A stretch of DNA of 64,000 bases from Paramecium tetraurelia (taxonomy: Eukaryota > Ciliophora > Oligohymenophorea > Peniculida > Parameciidae), in contig NW_001799377.1 of NCBI RefSeq assembly GCF_000165425.1, positions 385,204-449,203 on the forward strand, read 5' to 3'. The notes beneath the pieces are model-generated. The model saw only the letters and a list, made by a program, of their open reading frames with translations, was not told the origin of the DNA and did no database searches. A program made the translations under genes and the position numbers. Shown piece after piece: positions 12,751 to 25,295 of this stretch; the stretch's first letter is position 1; each line of letters begins with the position of its first letter.

Positions 12751-13178
12751 CTAGAATTCTACTTTTTATTCAACATTAAAATTGGTGTCTTCTATTGCAC
12801 AGATTAAAAGAAAATTTAATTTTGAATTACAATTAGTTTGTTATGTGAAAAGTATTTTGTACTGAATCTTAGTCTTAGGTAAAAGGAGATGATTTTGTTT
12901 TAAATAAGCCATATCATGCAGGCTTCGAAACTTTGAGAAGGTTGAAATATTACGAGTAGATTATCATAAAAGTGTATTTATATAACAATCTAATTCAGTA
13001 TAAAAAATGAGAGTTATAAGATATTATATAAATATTTGTGATTATTTTCTATAAATCAGACAGAATAATAATTGTTAGAATCATGATTGACTATGAAGTT
13101 ATGTTGGAAAATTCTAAAATATAATGACGAATATTTGTTTAAAAGTTGATATATAAGTATAACAAAAATACAAATCAT
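12751..13178. other. No gene seen
   Basis: This AT-rich interval lies between the decayed coding stretch and the end of the minus-strand MGN-type gene. No coding-like frame or site was recognised. Confidence 0.35.
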
Positions 13179-13568
13179 TCATTATTTTTACAAGTTCTTT
13201 TAATTTTTGGTTTATTTACTAGCAAACTCATTCATCTCCTTCTGAAATTTGGAGAATACATTACTATGAATTCCTTACTGAGATGGAATGGCTTAAAAAG
13301 TAATAAAATTGGAGAATTATTATTCAGATGGTAGAGTTTAAAAAGAATACTGTTATCCAGTTGATAGTTGAGAAGATTTTTATCTTTCTTTGAATACTCC
13401 AAACTGATGCTGTTTCTAAGGTTAATATTCTTCGTCAGAATCAGAGAGTGAAACCATTTGCTGTGGCTCATCAAAAGGCGAAGCATGTTTAGTATTTTAA
13501 GGAGGACTGTTATCGACTTCTAAAGTTTCGACTCGTTCCACCCTTTTGCAACATTATCCATTACCCAT
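13179..13568 (-). CDS. Small MGN/CC lipidation-motif protein, 129 aa
   Basis: The intronless frame of 130 codons starts MGNGQCCKRVERVETLEVDN. Gly2 followed by Asn and a nearby CC pair is the classic arrangement for N-myristoylation plus palmitoylation, so membrane anchoring is likely. The rest is polar and Ser/Gln-rich with an SDSDEEY acidic patch that resembles a casein-kinase-2 target, and it ends NQKNLQKQ. No folded domain is obvious. A second small protein of the same style (MGCF...) lies at 42996. A signalling or ciliary-membrane role is an inference from the anchor motif only. Confidence 0.7.
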
Positions 13569-13914
13569 TTATATTTATTAATTAATATTAATAATATAAA
13601 TTTTTTCAATTCCATGCAATCTAGTATCAGAGTGAAGGTGCAAAAATACTCCTCCTGTTCTCATGAGATATTTCTAAATTAACTATTCAATAAATACACG
13701 TTTGGTTAAAAAGAAAAGAGTCAATATTCTACTAAGGAAAGTAACATTTAAAATTAAGGGCTATATCAATGTCAAAGCTATTATTTGGTTTTTTAAAGCA
13801 TCGTTCTTTCAGTTTACTTAAACAAGCTTATTCAATCTCAAACTAATCTTCATTTACAATAATGCTCCTTTATATCTTTGCTCCTTTGAACTTTTTCAGT
13901 CTTATTAATTCTAT

Positions 13915-14376
13915 TCATTTCTGGTGATCTTTGATCCCATAATAATTTTCTAAAATCCAAAACTGAAATTCGTCTATGGACAACTGTTACTCGTAATATT
14001 TTTCAAGTTACAAGTCAACCAAATAATTTTTCAAAATAAATCGTATCTTTGATCTTACTTTACTAGATCTATCTGTTCTTTCATAGTATCTTTCATAATC
14101 TACTTCAAATTTAAGTTGAGTGTTAGTAAAGATTGTCCTATTATTTTAAGAGAAGATAGTTTAGGCATAAGTTTTTAGGAAAGATGTCTATCATCCTCAA
14201 TAATAATCAGGCATAATCCAAAAAGTTCCGACTACCTCCTAATGCTAAGGTGCTTTACTATTATTAAATACTAAGCATAATAGTTTCTCCTTTTAAAATT
14301 TATATTTTTCAATTATATTTATCAATTTAAATTTTTAAATTACCCCAGCTAATACATATAAAATTATGATTTTCAT
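13915..14376 (-). CDS. Hypothetical protein, gene model uncertain
   Basis: A good coding run reads RSKVRSKIRFILKNYL and ends SIDEFQFWILENYYGIKDHQ before TGA at 13917-13915. The same frame upstream begins MKIIILYVLAGVI, which resembles a signal peptide, but two in-frame TGA codons lie between the halves near 14200. A 48-nt GTAGTC...GATAG segment would remove them, but that is far longer than any other intron in the window. Competing frames with other short introns could also be threaded through this interval. The coordinates and N-terminus are therefore provisional and no family is recognised. Confidence 0.3.
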
Positions 14377-14974
14377 AAATTTTATTTTTAATACTCTTTA
14401 ACAAGAAATATCTTTTGATTATTAACTCATACTCTTAATCTGAGATCGAAATTAGTTGTATATAGAACACAATAGATGGAATAATTCAAGTAAGGAATTT
14501 TGCATCAATTAATTACATAATTGTAAAACAGAATTCCTCATTCCTGTACATTAATTCTTATTACATATATCTCTTCTACTCTAGTTTATATGAATCTTGA
14601 TATTTTTTTCATCTTAATGGAATCATTTGCAAACTAATTCTTTGAGAAAGGTTGTGCGGCTTGTTCTATGAGAAAAGCTTTAGGGTCGTCAAATAACTAA
14701 ATTTGACAATAAAATTAAGCTTAAGCTACGAAAATAATTCTACATTATTGTTTTTATGCCAAGATATTGTGTTTTCACAAAGCATACATGTAATAATGAA
14801 GAAATTTATTAATCATTAATAGTAAACTTCTAATGATGATATCAACTATTAATAGTCTTAAATTAAACAATTAATATAATAAAAAATAAATTTATTATTA
14901 ATTTTTAAGAATCGCCTATTTCTTCTGAATTTAAAAAGCACATAACTCATATTTATATAATAAAAATATAGGAT
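14377..14974. other. Gene-free stretch
   Basis: About 600 AT-rich bases lie between two minus-strand genes. Nothing coding-like was read on either strand, and no repeat or RNA gene was recognised. Confidence 0.4.
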
Positions 14975-16331
14975 TCAGCGTTTTTTCTTATTATCCTTTA
15001 AACTTTCCATTATTTATTATTATGCAAGTTTTTCTTCCTCCGAAATATCGTAGAAATCGAAATCGAATTCCTTGCTGTCATAATTCTGAGGAACCCTTGC
15101 TGGTATTACAGATTAAGGAGGTGGTGTTTTTTTGACAGGCTGAATTTTCTCTGTCTTTCCATTTATTGGCATTGTATTAAATATTTGTTATTCTAAATAC
15201 TCTTCTGGACTTATCCCAAATTCCTCTTCCAACTCTATTTATTTTTAGAATTCTCTTGCTATTGCTGTATCTGGTCTTCTTAAACCAGGATTATTATTAT
15301 TTTAACTCTAAAATTGTGGTTTATCATTTTAAGAATATTTGTAACTCTCCAAACTTTTCTAAGCTTGAGTTGATTACTTTTACTATTATTATGGTTGTGG
15401 TTAGGATTGTTGGGATTGTCTATTTATATACTATTACCTTTCATATTGATTATCAAATTGTGTTGTCTCTTCTTTTTTTGTGGAATTCTATTATCTTTGA
15501 TTATACGTAGCATTATATTATTGTTATTTAGGTTATGTTCCTTATGTCGCGATTTAAGCCTGAGGTCTGGAACCTGTTGAATTATTAGAAGACGGAGGTC
15601 TAATTGTATCCTTTTATCTATTTTTGTCTTCGTCTTTTAGTTGATAAGAAGTCTTGGACTCACCAGCTGCCTATCCATATTTGTATCCAGATCCTGCAAT
15701 TCTGGTTTGTTGCTATTATTATTATTATTATTGTTATTGTTGTTGAACTTATTATTTGGATGAGACTTGGTTCGAGGTATTTTATTGGGGTGTTTCCTTT
15801 TTGCTAATAAATTTCTATTGATCAATTCTATCATCTATTTTGGACCTGTCATAATTTGGTTTATCAAAAATTTCTTAAGTGGTTGGCTTTTTCTATACTT
15901 AAGTGGAGTCAGGCTTTGGTTTAGGAGTACAAGTCATTAGATGAGTTGGGTAGTCCCTCATTATTATATAACTATTGCAGATATCGCATTTTTATGTTCT
16001 ACTTCCACATTGATTCTCATGTTAAAATAACTAATCAGCTGGGAAGGAGAGATCGCAATGCATGCATTATTTTGGTTTCTTAAAGCATTTATGTTTTTTC
16101 AAATCTATTTAAATAATATAGAAAGTGACCTTCAGTTTCAAAGGAACAATATTAACATTTTTCTTTTTTATGGTATTCCTCCTCATGACTATCTGGATCA
16201 TTTTTATCGTAAAATACTCCACATTTCGGACATTTTATATTATTACGTAGACAATATGTTTCATGAAGCATATGTTTTGATTCAGCTATAGGTTGTTTGC
16301 AATTAGAACATGGGATTGTAATTTCGTTCAT
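14975..16331 (-). CDS. TRAF-type zinc-finger protein with Gln-rich tail, 443 aa
   Basis: The N-terminal 130 residues carry a ladder of Cys/His pairs: IPCSNCKQPI, HETYCLRN, KCPKCGVF, KCQYCSFE, CMHCDLSF, HENQCGS and KCDICNSYI. This spacing fits the TRAF-type fingers of the TRAFD1/FLN29 and XAF1 group, which act as protein-binding modules. A 25-nt intron (16129-16105) interrupts the third finger. The rest is low complexity, with a poly-Gln run encoded mostly by TAA, then Pro/Gln/Ser text and an acidic end, DFDFYDISEEEKLAQ. The start ATG lies only 13 bases downstream of the stop of the preceding gene on the same strand. The zinc-finger part is confident; the role is inferred. Confidence 0.8.
15713..15745. 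repeat. ATT/GTT trinucleotide run coding poly-Gln
   Basis: The plus strand shows a run of ATT units turning into GTT units. Read on the minus strand inside the zinc-finger gene it is TAA/CAA repeats, a glutamine tract that exists only because TAA is a sense codon. Such runs are prone to slippage. Confidence 0.8.
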
Positions 16332-16344
16332 AATATTTTATAAT

Positions 16345-19236
16345 TCAATTATAACGAAATACAAACTTTTATTTCAAAATGTTCAACATCTACTCGGTAT
16401 CTGGATGATACACATTATAATCTATAAACACAACTTGGTATCCGAGTCTAGAGAAATGCTCCACTGCCCTTTCCGTCTCCACAGTGTACACTTTATGCAA
16501 CCCTCTAATTAAACGAGGGTACTCTTCCAATAAGACGACAACCTTCTATTTCGGACAGGCAAAATCGACCAGATGAGGAAAGTCACTATAATTCATAATC
16601 CATTTATTCTTATCAAGCTTAATTGCCTACCACACTAGTTCTTTGAAATGAGTATGCTAAATTAAATTATCACTCCTTTGTGATAGTTTCCAATACAGAT
16701 TGACTTCTTAATCTGAATATGTCTCTTCTATTGTGTACTCTTCATATGGGTTTTTTAAAATTGGAGATAATTTGTTGTGAGGTTTTGGACGAGCAAAATT
16801 GAATAACTGCAACAATCCTTGATAGGCTTTGTTAGTATATAATAACTTTCTAGATTTGTGCGATTCAGTTAAGTCTATTTTTCCTTCAACTTTATCAATG
16901 AATTCTTAACAATCTTAACAAGTATTGTAGATCTCATCTATTTTTGCCTTATTGGTAGTTATTATTGATTTTAATTCTTCATTAAATAAATTAGGCCATG
17001 TTTGCTTCACTTAAAACAAATGCTCTAATAGATTTGGTAAATTAATAAGATTATTCATTAATTTAAACATCTAAGGAGTTTTAAATATTTTTGTCTATGG
17101 TTAGAATTCAGGAATTAAAATTGATGCATAATATAATACTTCAATGTAACTTAGAACTGGCTCTATAATTGAAACTCTTTTATTTGTTTTTTAAATTGAG
17201 ATTCTTTGAAATCCACTCTACTATAAACTTTTTTGTAAGGATTTGAATTTTAGAGTTAAATTGTTTAAAAATTGCCTTTGATTGATTTGATTTTATGTTT
17301 CTTAAGTTTTGTAATTATTTAGATAATATGGTAGGATTTCAGCATATTCGCTATCATTAAAATCAAGTTCTGTATCTTACTCCATACTTGGATTGAAAGT
17401 ATCCTCAAAAATCATCAGTTCTTCATCTTTAATATTGCTGAGGTATTAAGAGAAGCTGCTTTTCATATAATTTTCAACATCATCAAGTGGAGATTTATCT
17501 TCCATTATGGTGCGAAACCCTTTAAGAACATTGTTATTCAACAAGAACATAAACTGCCTTATGTCATACTTCGATATTTTGTAATTTTAATTCTATTTCT
17601 GGCATTATTTTAATAATAAGGAGTACAGTTATGGACTAAAATACCTAAAATACACTATTGATATAAATGAGGAATATTTACATGGCAATGAATAAATCAT
17701 ATGGTCAGCTTTTAATTCTCCTAAGTTAATTGTATTGGTAATCAAATGAGTAAGGGATATTTGTAATAATTTAAAATCCTCAGGTTGATAAAGTTACAAT
17801 AATTTCTGAACAATATCCTTAGTATTCAAATTTCTTTGGACTATAAAATTATAATTCTTATTGAACATTCTCTCAAGTCTAATGTAGAATAAGTTATTTA
17901 CATTCTTGCATAGGCAATCTTAATTTCTGAAAATTATTCATCACTCAAAAAACTAAAATGATAATTTATCATGAGTTGAGAAAACTCATATTTCATAATT
18001 TCGGATGCTACCAATTCAAAATTACTTAGTTTTTGGATATATTTATTACACAGGTAATCTATGAATCCTGGTTACAATCCAAAATCATATGGAGATTTAG
18101 CACAATGTGTAAATAATGTCATTATGTTTTTGAATTAAAGCAATGATAAGGATTCTATGAATTCATCATCTATCTTTAGATTTTTGATGAATTTCTAAAG
18201 AATGTCTCCATGCAAAAACCCAGATTACAAACATAATCTCATATATTCTATCTATTAATAAATACTAAGCTAATCAAAGATCTTCAGACCATTTAAAAGG
18301 AGGTTTTATGCTATTACTGAATAATAGGCTGGTAACATCTGAGCTTCCTTGTTCAAAAATGTGATCAGCATATTCTCATTAAAATTCATTTGATCTGCTG
18401 CAAATCGTTCTAAGATTTCCATTTACACTTATTTTTAAATTTCGTACTGCAAATCCTTTTTAATGTATGCTGAAAACAACTATTCCTAATTAAAAGTCTT
18501 GTAATTTTAACGAACATAGTAATTGAGATTTTCAGACTATGATATAAAAAAATGAATACAGCTTCATTTTTCAAACTCCTTTCAATGTTTATTTGTATCC
18601 CAGTTGAATTTTGAAAGAACTTCATCCATTATTTACCTCCTGAGACTGGCTCTGCTATTGTAGAAAAGAGCTATCTAATTTTTAAGATCATGAGTTAATT
18701 ATCACAAATATATTTTTTTAATAATTCTTTGGCTTCATTACTCATATAAGCAAGTCCCTTCAATCTCCTTATATGCACTCCATTATTGGCTATATTTTGA
18801 ATAACCTTTGGCTTTCTTGTCAGTACTTTAGTTAACAATCTCATGTGACTTGATAGTGTTGTATCTAACAATATATGTAAAATTCTATTAGCAAAATGAC
18901 TTCTGGATACAATAAGTGGAAAGTCTCTAAATATTACATCATTGATCTTAGAAGCCTTTATTCTAATCATCCTTCTCAAATAGATACAAATACAAATCAG
19001 TAACTTTTCTTCAACAATCTTATTGAATATGGCATTTTGACTAAAATAATGTAGTTTTGAGCAAATTTAAATATAGCATGAATAATCATAAGTTTATCAG
19101 TCTGCATACAGTTATTAAGTAGATCCTTAATTTCCTTTATTTTATTCTTCTTATTCAGATTTTAACAACTCAAACTGAGTATCATATTAAGATTAAATTT
19201 ACAAATACTTACATTTTCTGTATGAAGTTAGGCCAT
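16345..19236 (-). CDS. Long helical protein with RAP-like C-terminal domain, 940 aa
   Basis: Three 23-nt introns (19041-19019, 18559-18537, 17901-17879) join exons into one 941-codon frame from MAQLHTENVSICKFNLNMIL to the end KQKFVFRYN. The first 800 residues look like irregular alpha-helical repeats. The last 100 fit the RAP domain of FASTK-like and plant/apicomplexan organellar RNA proteins: FPHLVDFACPKQKVVVLLEE followed by LGYQVVFIDYNVYHP. RAP proteins act in mitochondrial RNA processing, so a mitochondrial role is inferred. I see no clear targeting peptide. What might look like two genes at 18.4-19.2 kb is one, because the intervening TAA codes Gln. The RAP call is moderate. Confidence 0.7.
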
Positions 19237-19871
19237 CCTTTTCAAATTGGTACATCATCTTATAATGATAAAGTAATTAAAGATTCTAATAATAATTTTA
19301 TCTCAATTTACTAATATTAATTTTTCTTTTTAATTTAATTATTTAATTCAAAATATTTCGATATAAAATCAACTCTTTAAGATGTATAAAATAAAACGAA
19401 ATAAAATATTAAATTTTACATAGATATTTTACTATCTCTTGAATTAATTTCTAATATCTATCTTTTATTGATTTTGTTCCGCTTATAGTCAGATACAGAT
19501 TATTGAATCATTAAATTAATTTTTATAATAAATAAAGTATGCAACTGTTCTTTAAAAGAGAATATTAATATTGTTTATTATGAAATAATTAATACAATTA
19601 TATCATAATTCATTATTAATTTAGCAATTTACCAACTAATTTTTTAACGTAATTCTCAAACAATTCTTCACTGCATTAACTCACTGTCTTATCTATTAAA
19701 ACTCATATATTAATATTACATATATATTCTTATTGGTCTTCTTAATTTTCTTCTACTGATTCGCAATCCACTTGTCTAATATCTTGTATTTCTTTAGAAA
19801 TAGATTCCAAACTCTCATCAACCTCTAATAATACTTTATCCTTTATTGGCTTATGCATTTAATTAAGACAT
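19237..19871. other. Gene-free stretch
   Basis: About 630 very AT-rich bases separate two minus-strand genes. No coding-like frame, structured RNA or repeat was recognised. It contains the promoter of the RAP-like gene starting at 19236. Confidence 0.4.
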
Positions 19872-22538
19872 TCAATAAGTTCGTTCAATTAAATCATTAT
19901 CAATCGCATTTGAAATTTGGCACTTTTAATCTATTGATTTTACTATTTTATCTTTGATATCAAATACATATAGTAGATTCTCGTCATCATAATTCTAATC
20001 ATCCTGCTTTCTTTCAGTAAAATTGTACGAGCAATTTAACACGATAGAATTTTCAGGTTGAAAAGAACTTTAGAATTTAGATATATTACGAATACTCTAT
20101 GAAATATTTTTCATAACCTAACTACTCTCAAATCTTTTGATATCCATTTCTATAGTGGGCATTTTATCATATTATACTATTTAATTTTGATTCTTTTACC
20201 CTAAAAAGCTTTGAATAGGCAATGCAATACTATTAGTAATAGCATAGTTTTATTCAACTTTTGATTGATCCTTAACTTAATCTTACTTAGGTGCTTTGTT
20301 CAATAACTACCTTTACATTATTTTTGAATTCTGTTTCTTATGAAATTCTTGCATACTTTTTTGTTCTTCATAAAATGGGTTATGCAACAGACCTTGTTCC
20401 TCTTATTTTAGTTAAATTTACTTGTTAATTTATTAGGTAGCTTATTCTAATTATTTTTTTATTTCCCCTGCATGCTATGCACCTAATGTTAAAGCCAATA
20501 AATCTAATCTTGGAGTTTCAGATACAACTTTATTTTATTCTATCTAGCCTTCATCACTTTCTGAATCAAATTTTATGATCGCATCTTCTTCAATTTATTA
20601 TTCTTATTCTGAACTCTATTTATTATTGTTCCAAAAATGATTCTTTACCCAACTCTATTGTAAAGATTGGGTTTCTTATGCTTTTACTGATTTTATAGAA
20701 TTGAGTTTCCACAGTATTATTGTATTCGCCTCTCTTGTCATAAAAATTAAATGTGTATTATTATTGGCAAATTCAATCGTGACTATATTATCAATATCTA
20801 ATTCTTCTATTTTTTTATAGTCATTCTCATTCAAGTATTTATAAAGTGTAACCTTTTTATAGGATGTAGTCGCCAGAATTCTGTAATTATCTTGGTGAGA
20901 AACTCTCAATTTTAAACAATCTTAGATATTTAAAATTAATTTCTGATGATTTCGCAAGATATCAATAACAGAGACTACTCCATCCTATAAAATGAACAGG
21001 AGGTTTTAATCTTAATCAATTGAATTTATTCTACTCACCATTGATTTATGGTAGATATTGTAATTTGATTAGGAATATTCTAAAAATACAAGATACTTAT
21101 CTTTCGAATATGTAATGATCTTATTTTAATAAGTAAATATGTTTAGTATTGAATCAGTATGATGAGAAAGAAGGCAATAATTTTTAAAGTTTGATTTCTC
21201 ATATATTGCAATGGTTTTATCTTCTGATCCTGTCATAAAACTATTATTGAAAGCCCAGTATTAAATTGCTGTTATTTTCAAAGTATGAGCCTAAACAGAG
21301 GCCAACTACTTAAAACTGACAAATGAAAAAACTTTCAACAATCCATAGGTGTCTCCAATAGCCAAATATTACCCATCACTAGATAAAGATAGACACCTTA
21401 ACTCATTATATTAAAAATCAGATTTGAATTGTTCTACATAAGTAACATTGCTATGCAAATTCAGTTTCCTGATTCTGTTATTAGAATTGGTGTGCCAGAT
21501 GGTCAGATATTATTCACTAATTGAAGCAAAGAATGATACTTCCTAAGTTGATTAAGGTTTAAGAACAATCAAATCATTAATAACATTACTATGACTATAA
21601 AGTACTCTTATTTATTCAATCTTATTGATATTAGTGATGTTCCAAAATGCAATATTCCTATTGCGATATGCAGAGATCAAATAAATATCATTAGCTTCAA
21701 TTCCTATGCAATCATATTCCTGAGTAGTTTAATTGTTTTAAGTGAGAAAGGAAACATGTTACAATTCAGAATCACAAATTTAAATTTTAGAATTTGAACT
21801 TCCAAAAAAAAAGTACTTTCCATTAAAGGTATATGTGAAGAGATGTATTAAATCTAGCTGCATAAAAGACAACAACTATTTTGTGGCCAATGAAAAAATA
21901 CACAATAGGGCATCAGATGTGAATGCATACACATTGTCATCAATAAAACAATCTATGTAATTTTTTGATACAAATTAGTCAAATAATTAAAAACTTTTAG
22001 ATTAAAGAGTTAATCCTTCGAATATAGGAGTTCCATCTTAACGAAATTGCCAATATTGTAAATGAGACTAACCTGCACTAATCAAAATAGTTCCTGTTTT
22101 TGAAAACCTAATTGAATTCACTTTATTCTAAAGCTTGTTGATAGCCAAACTTTTATTTGTTTATAAATCCCACAAAAATAGTGTTTTATCTTACTCTGTT
22201 CCAAGAGACAATAAAAATGGTTTAATTGGAGATTCCAATAATTGCTTAATTCCAAATTTATGACCTATTAATCGATGAACAGGTTCAATAATTTTCTCTG
22301 TAGTTACTTTATAAATATTGATTGCTGGACTTTTAAAACTCTGTTCTCCTGTAAAAATCAGATTACCATCTCTGGATATAAGTATGGAATTTACTTAAGC
22401 TTATCCAATTAAAAAGTTTTATTATTCATTATTTTCTATTGAATAATACACTACCTTTTAACCAGCTGAATAAGCAAAGTCACTTGATAAAGCTATTTAA
22501 TTGCTGTGTGAAACAGAATTTCCAAATATTTATTCCAT
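19872..22538 (-). CDS. WDR62/MAPKBP1-like WD40 protein, 888 aa
   Basis: An intronless 889-codon frame begins MEQIFGNSVSHSNQIALSSD. The first 650 residues are WD40 blades with a double-propeller layout. Order and wording follow the WDR62/MAPKBP1 family: VVYYSIENN, then LISRDGNLIFTGEQ, IGHKFGIKQLLESP, KVNSIRFSKTGTILISAGQ, later LRCLSLSSDGQYLAIGD and FMTGSEDKTIAIYEKS. Family members are scaffolds at spindle poles, centrosomes or basal bodies and in JNK signalling in animals. In a ciliate a basal-body role is plausible but inferred. The C-terminal 240 residues are Gln/Lys-rich with one predicted coiled coil (KQLEQATQQINKQIQLKQEE). The family call is good; orthology to either paralogue cannot be settled. 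Confidence 0.8.
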
Positions 22539-23053
22539 TCAATAGAAAAATTTAAATTAAATTTATATTATATGTATTTATAACCTTTAGTGATTCATAA
22601 TACATAACTTCAAGAATAACTTATAATATTATACCTTTTAGAATTGAATGAAGCTAAGATTATATAACATTATTTTATAACATGATTTGGTACTTATTGT
22701 AGTAATATTCTATAGTAATATATGGAGATTGATGAAAATTAAAATAATTTAGAATAGAATTCTTTTAAAATACCACTAGCCTATAAAAATTAAACTTAAG
22801 AACATTTCACATTGAATAAAGAAATAATTAAGGATTTTAATAGTTTCAATTATTAAAATGGCAGACAAAATAAAAATGAAATAATAACAGTGATATTTAT
22901 ATTTTACTACCAATAACTGATATTCTAGTTTTTTATTCACTTATTGATAGTATGAAATATAAAGTATACTACTATTAATATCGGATTAATTAAAAAATAC
23001 CTTAAATTAATACATTTGGAATAGTTAATAATAAAACGAAACGAATTTAATTT
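22539..23053. other. Gene-free stretch
   Basis: About 515 AT-rich bases between two minus-strand genes, in which nothing coding-like was read. It holds the upstream region of the WD40 gene. Confidence 0.4.
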
Positions 23054-24472
23054 TCAACAAAATAATAATTAGGGTTAGGATTTCCAAGGTATAGTATTCA
23101 TTACTTTTGGTAATAATAAATCTGTCCGATACCGAACGTACTTTTACTACAAATTCTTTAAGGAATAAAATGGATTAATGAATGTCTTAACTTCAATAGA
23201 TGCAGGTAAATTTGATGATTCAAAGTTGGGTATCTCAGAAAATGAGTGTATAAAGTGCTGATTATGTAAAAGTTATGGTTATTGATACTCTTCACTAATT
23301 ACAGACAGAGAAGCGACTCTAAATTGAGGAGGTTCAAATTTCTCCATTTCTCTCTTGATTTTCTCAAATTCATCCCCAATATCTTATTATTAATATTAGA
23401 GGATTTCTTATAACATGTAATTAGGAGTGAAAAAGATTTAATTAGTCTTTAAATTAACCATACAAGGAGTCAATTCAAAGGAAGTCTCTCTAGTAATTGA
23501 TTCAATATTCCCTACAGCCAGTAATAAACTTTAATGATGATTATTATGGAAATGCTATTTTTCATTTTAATTGTTCAATTCATCAATTGGATATTTGCTA
23601 ATTCTCCATAATATTTTATCTATTAACTTATTTAAATCATCATCTACTTCATCTCTCTTTAATAAACCATTAAATCTATTCTTCACTTAATTTTCATTTC
23701 TTTTTAATTATTTCGCTATTTCAGTCCATTTCTTTCCTTTTTATTAAATTTAATAAATCAACTCTAAATCTTCTCTATCTGTCCAAGGATCTTTAATTTT
23801 AACTAACGATGGGTCTAAGTAATTAATCCATCTTTCCCTTAGTTGCTTACTTGTTCTGTATATCTGATTGACTTTGCTCATCTCCTAAGCAATTTGTTTC
23901 CATCTATTTTCGTCGTTTTTGTATTTTTCAAATAATAATTATAATTACTGATCTTCTTCTTAAGTGAATGGCTATGTAATTAAGGATGATTTGTGCATAG
24001 ATGTCCATTTTTATTTGATGTTTTCAGCATTTCTTCTAAATAAATATTATGCAATTTCATTAAAATCATCACCATTTAAGAATCTGCAATTTTTTTATTT
24101 CAAAGAACAATACTTTCCAATCACCCAAATCAATACTTTTTTTTCATCAAAACCCCAACTTTTCTTAGGATTGGAAGAAAAACGCCGATTGTGTAGTTTC
24201 TTTTGAATTTTTAAAATTTCAACATCACTGGGACAATCATTTAAACCAACATTAAAATATTCTTTAAGATATACAAAGTCTATTGAAATGTTCTGGCAAC
24301 TTTCATAAAACAGTTGAAACAACTAATATTATTTTTAAAACTCAAACTTCTCCTAGCTTGTCACTAATATAATCTATCTAATTTTACTTTGACGATCATT
24401 TGTACTTCTACCTCTTTTCTTTTAAGGATATGAGTCGGAGTCAGACTAATTTAATTCCTGCAGCATATTCAT
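23054..24472 (-). CDS. R2R3-type Myb DNA-binding protein, 472 aa
   Basis: An intronless frame of 473 codons begins MNMLQELNQSDSDSYPQKKR, an N-terminus with a basic KKRGR patch that could be a nuclear signal. Around residues 200-310 lie two adjacent Myb repeats: FTQEEDQQLQLLFEKYKN with ENRWKQIAQEM and LRERWINYLDPS, then DPWTDREDLELIYQIQQKGK with KWTEIAKQLKRNENQVKNR. The Trp spacing and the LRERWINYLDP linker match R2R3 Myb transcription factors, which bind DNA through the third helices. A weaker third repeat-like segment (FDEKKVLIWVIGKYCSLKQ with IAQYLFRRNAENIKQKW) precedes them, so it may be a three-repeat protein. The C-terminal half has no known domain. Confidence 0.85.
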
Positions 24473-24730
24473 ATATATTTTTAAAATAATGATATTTTGT
24501 TCTTATCTTTTATAAATAATTGCTTCCGAAGTTAATTATATTCATTTTACAAGAAATTATATATCTAAATTATATGGATTTCTTTCTGTAAGAAAACTCA
24601 CCTTAAATAAAAGAGAAAATAGTTAATTCCCTTAATTATACCATAAAGTGAATTTGGGATGCATTTATAAAATCACTACAAGGAAATATTCAAAAAACAG
24701 TCCAAATTTATATAAATATATTTCATTTGA

Positions 24731-25000
24731 TCAGAAAATTGAACAACCGGTGCAGCTAGACTCTTTGAACTTTCTTATAGGAGTTTAAGGTTGCTCAAGG
24801 TTACTAACATCCTCGTTGTATTTTTTCCAATTTTCAACTATTATCACTTAATCATTTTTTTTAAAGGAGACTTCCATAACACTTTTTGATTCTCTCTTCA
24901 ATCGCTTGTTACTTATCTTCACAGCTTAAGGCGTTGGACCAAATGAGTGTTTGTTTTTCTTAGGAAATATACATTTCTCTGACTATATCTATAAATTCAT
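24731..25000 (-). CDS. Small basic protein with C-terminal CxxC, 89 aa
   Basis: A 90-codon intronless frame reads MNLQIQSEKCIFPKKNKHSF at the start and ends FKESSCTGCSIF. It is Lys/Ser-rich with no membrane segment. The final CTGCSIF holds two Cys near the end, which could be lipidated or bind metal but is not a strict CaaX box. The gene lies between the Myb gene and a coiled-coil gene on the same strand. Coding status rests on length, composition and ATG/TGA placement only. Confidence 0.5.
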
Positions 25001-25295
25001 AAAATTAATGATAATTATTAATAACAAAAAGTCTAAAATTATGGATATTTCTCATATAATTTTAATTAGAATATAGCACTCAATTACTTATTAAAAGAAC
25101 CCCAAGAAATAGACCAAATGATATGCATTTAATAATATTATATTTCAGTTAAAAGAAATTTTATTATGAAAGAACATATTTATAATATTGAGTATTCTTG
25201 GTATTTTTAATTGAGACCCGAAAGAGTACATTGAACACTCTGATTTTGCTCAAATTTGTAAATGAATAATATTAATTTTAGCTAAACAATAATAA

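Noticed and set aside
15604-15834. Poly-Asn minus-strand ORF and plus-strand hydrophobic ORF over the ATT repeat
   Set aside because: Both are shadows of the poly-Gln tract of the TRAF-finger gene in other frames.
18410-18979. Apparent two separate small minus-strand genes
   Set aside because: The break between them is a TAA, which codes Gln, plus a 23-nt intron; both belong to the RAP-like gene.
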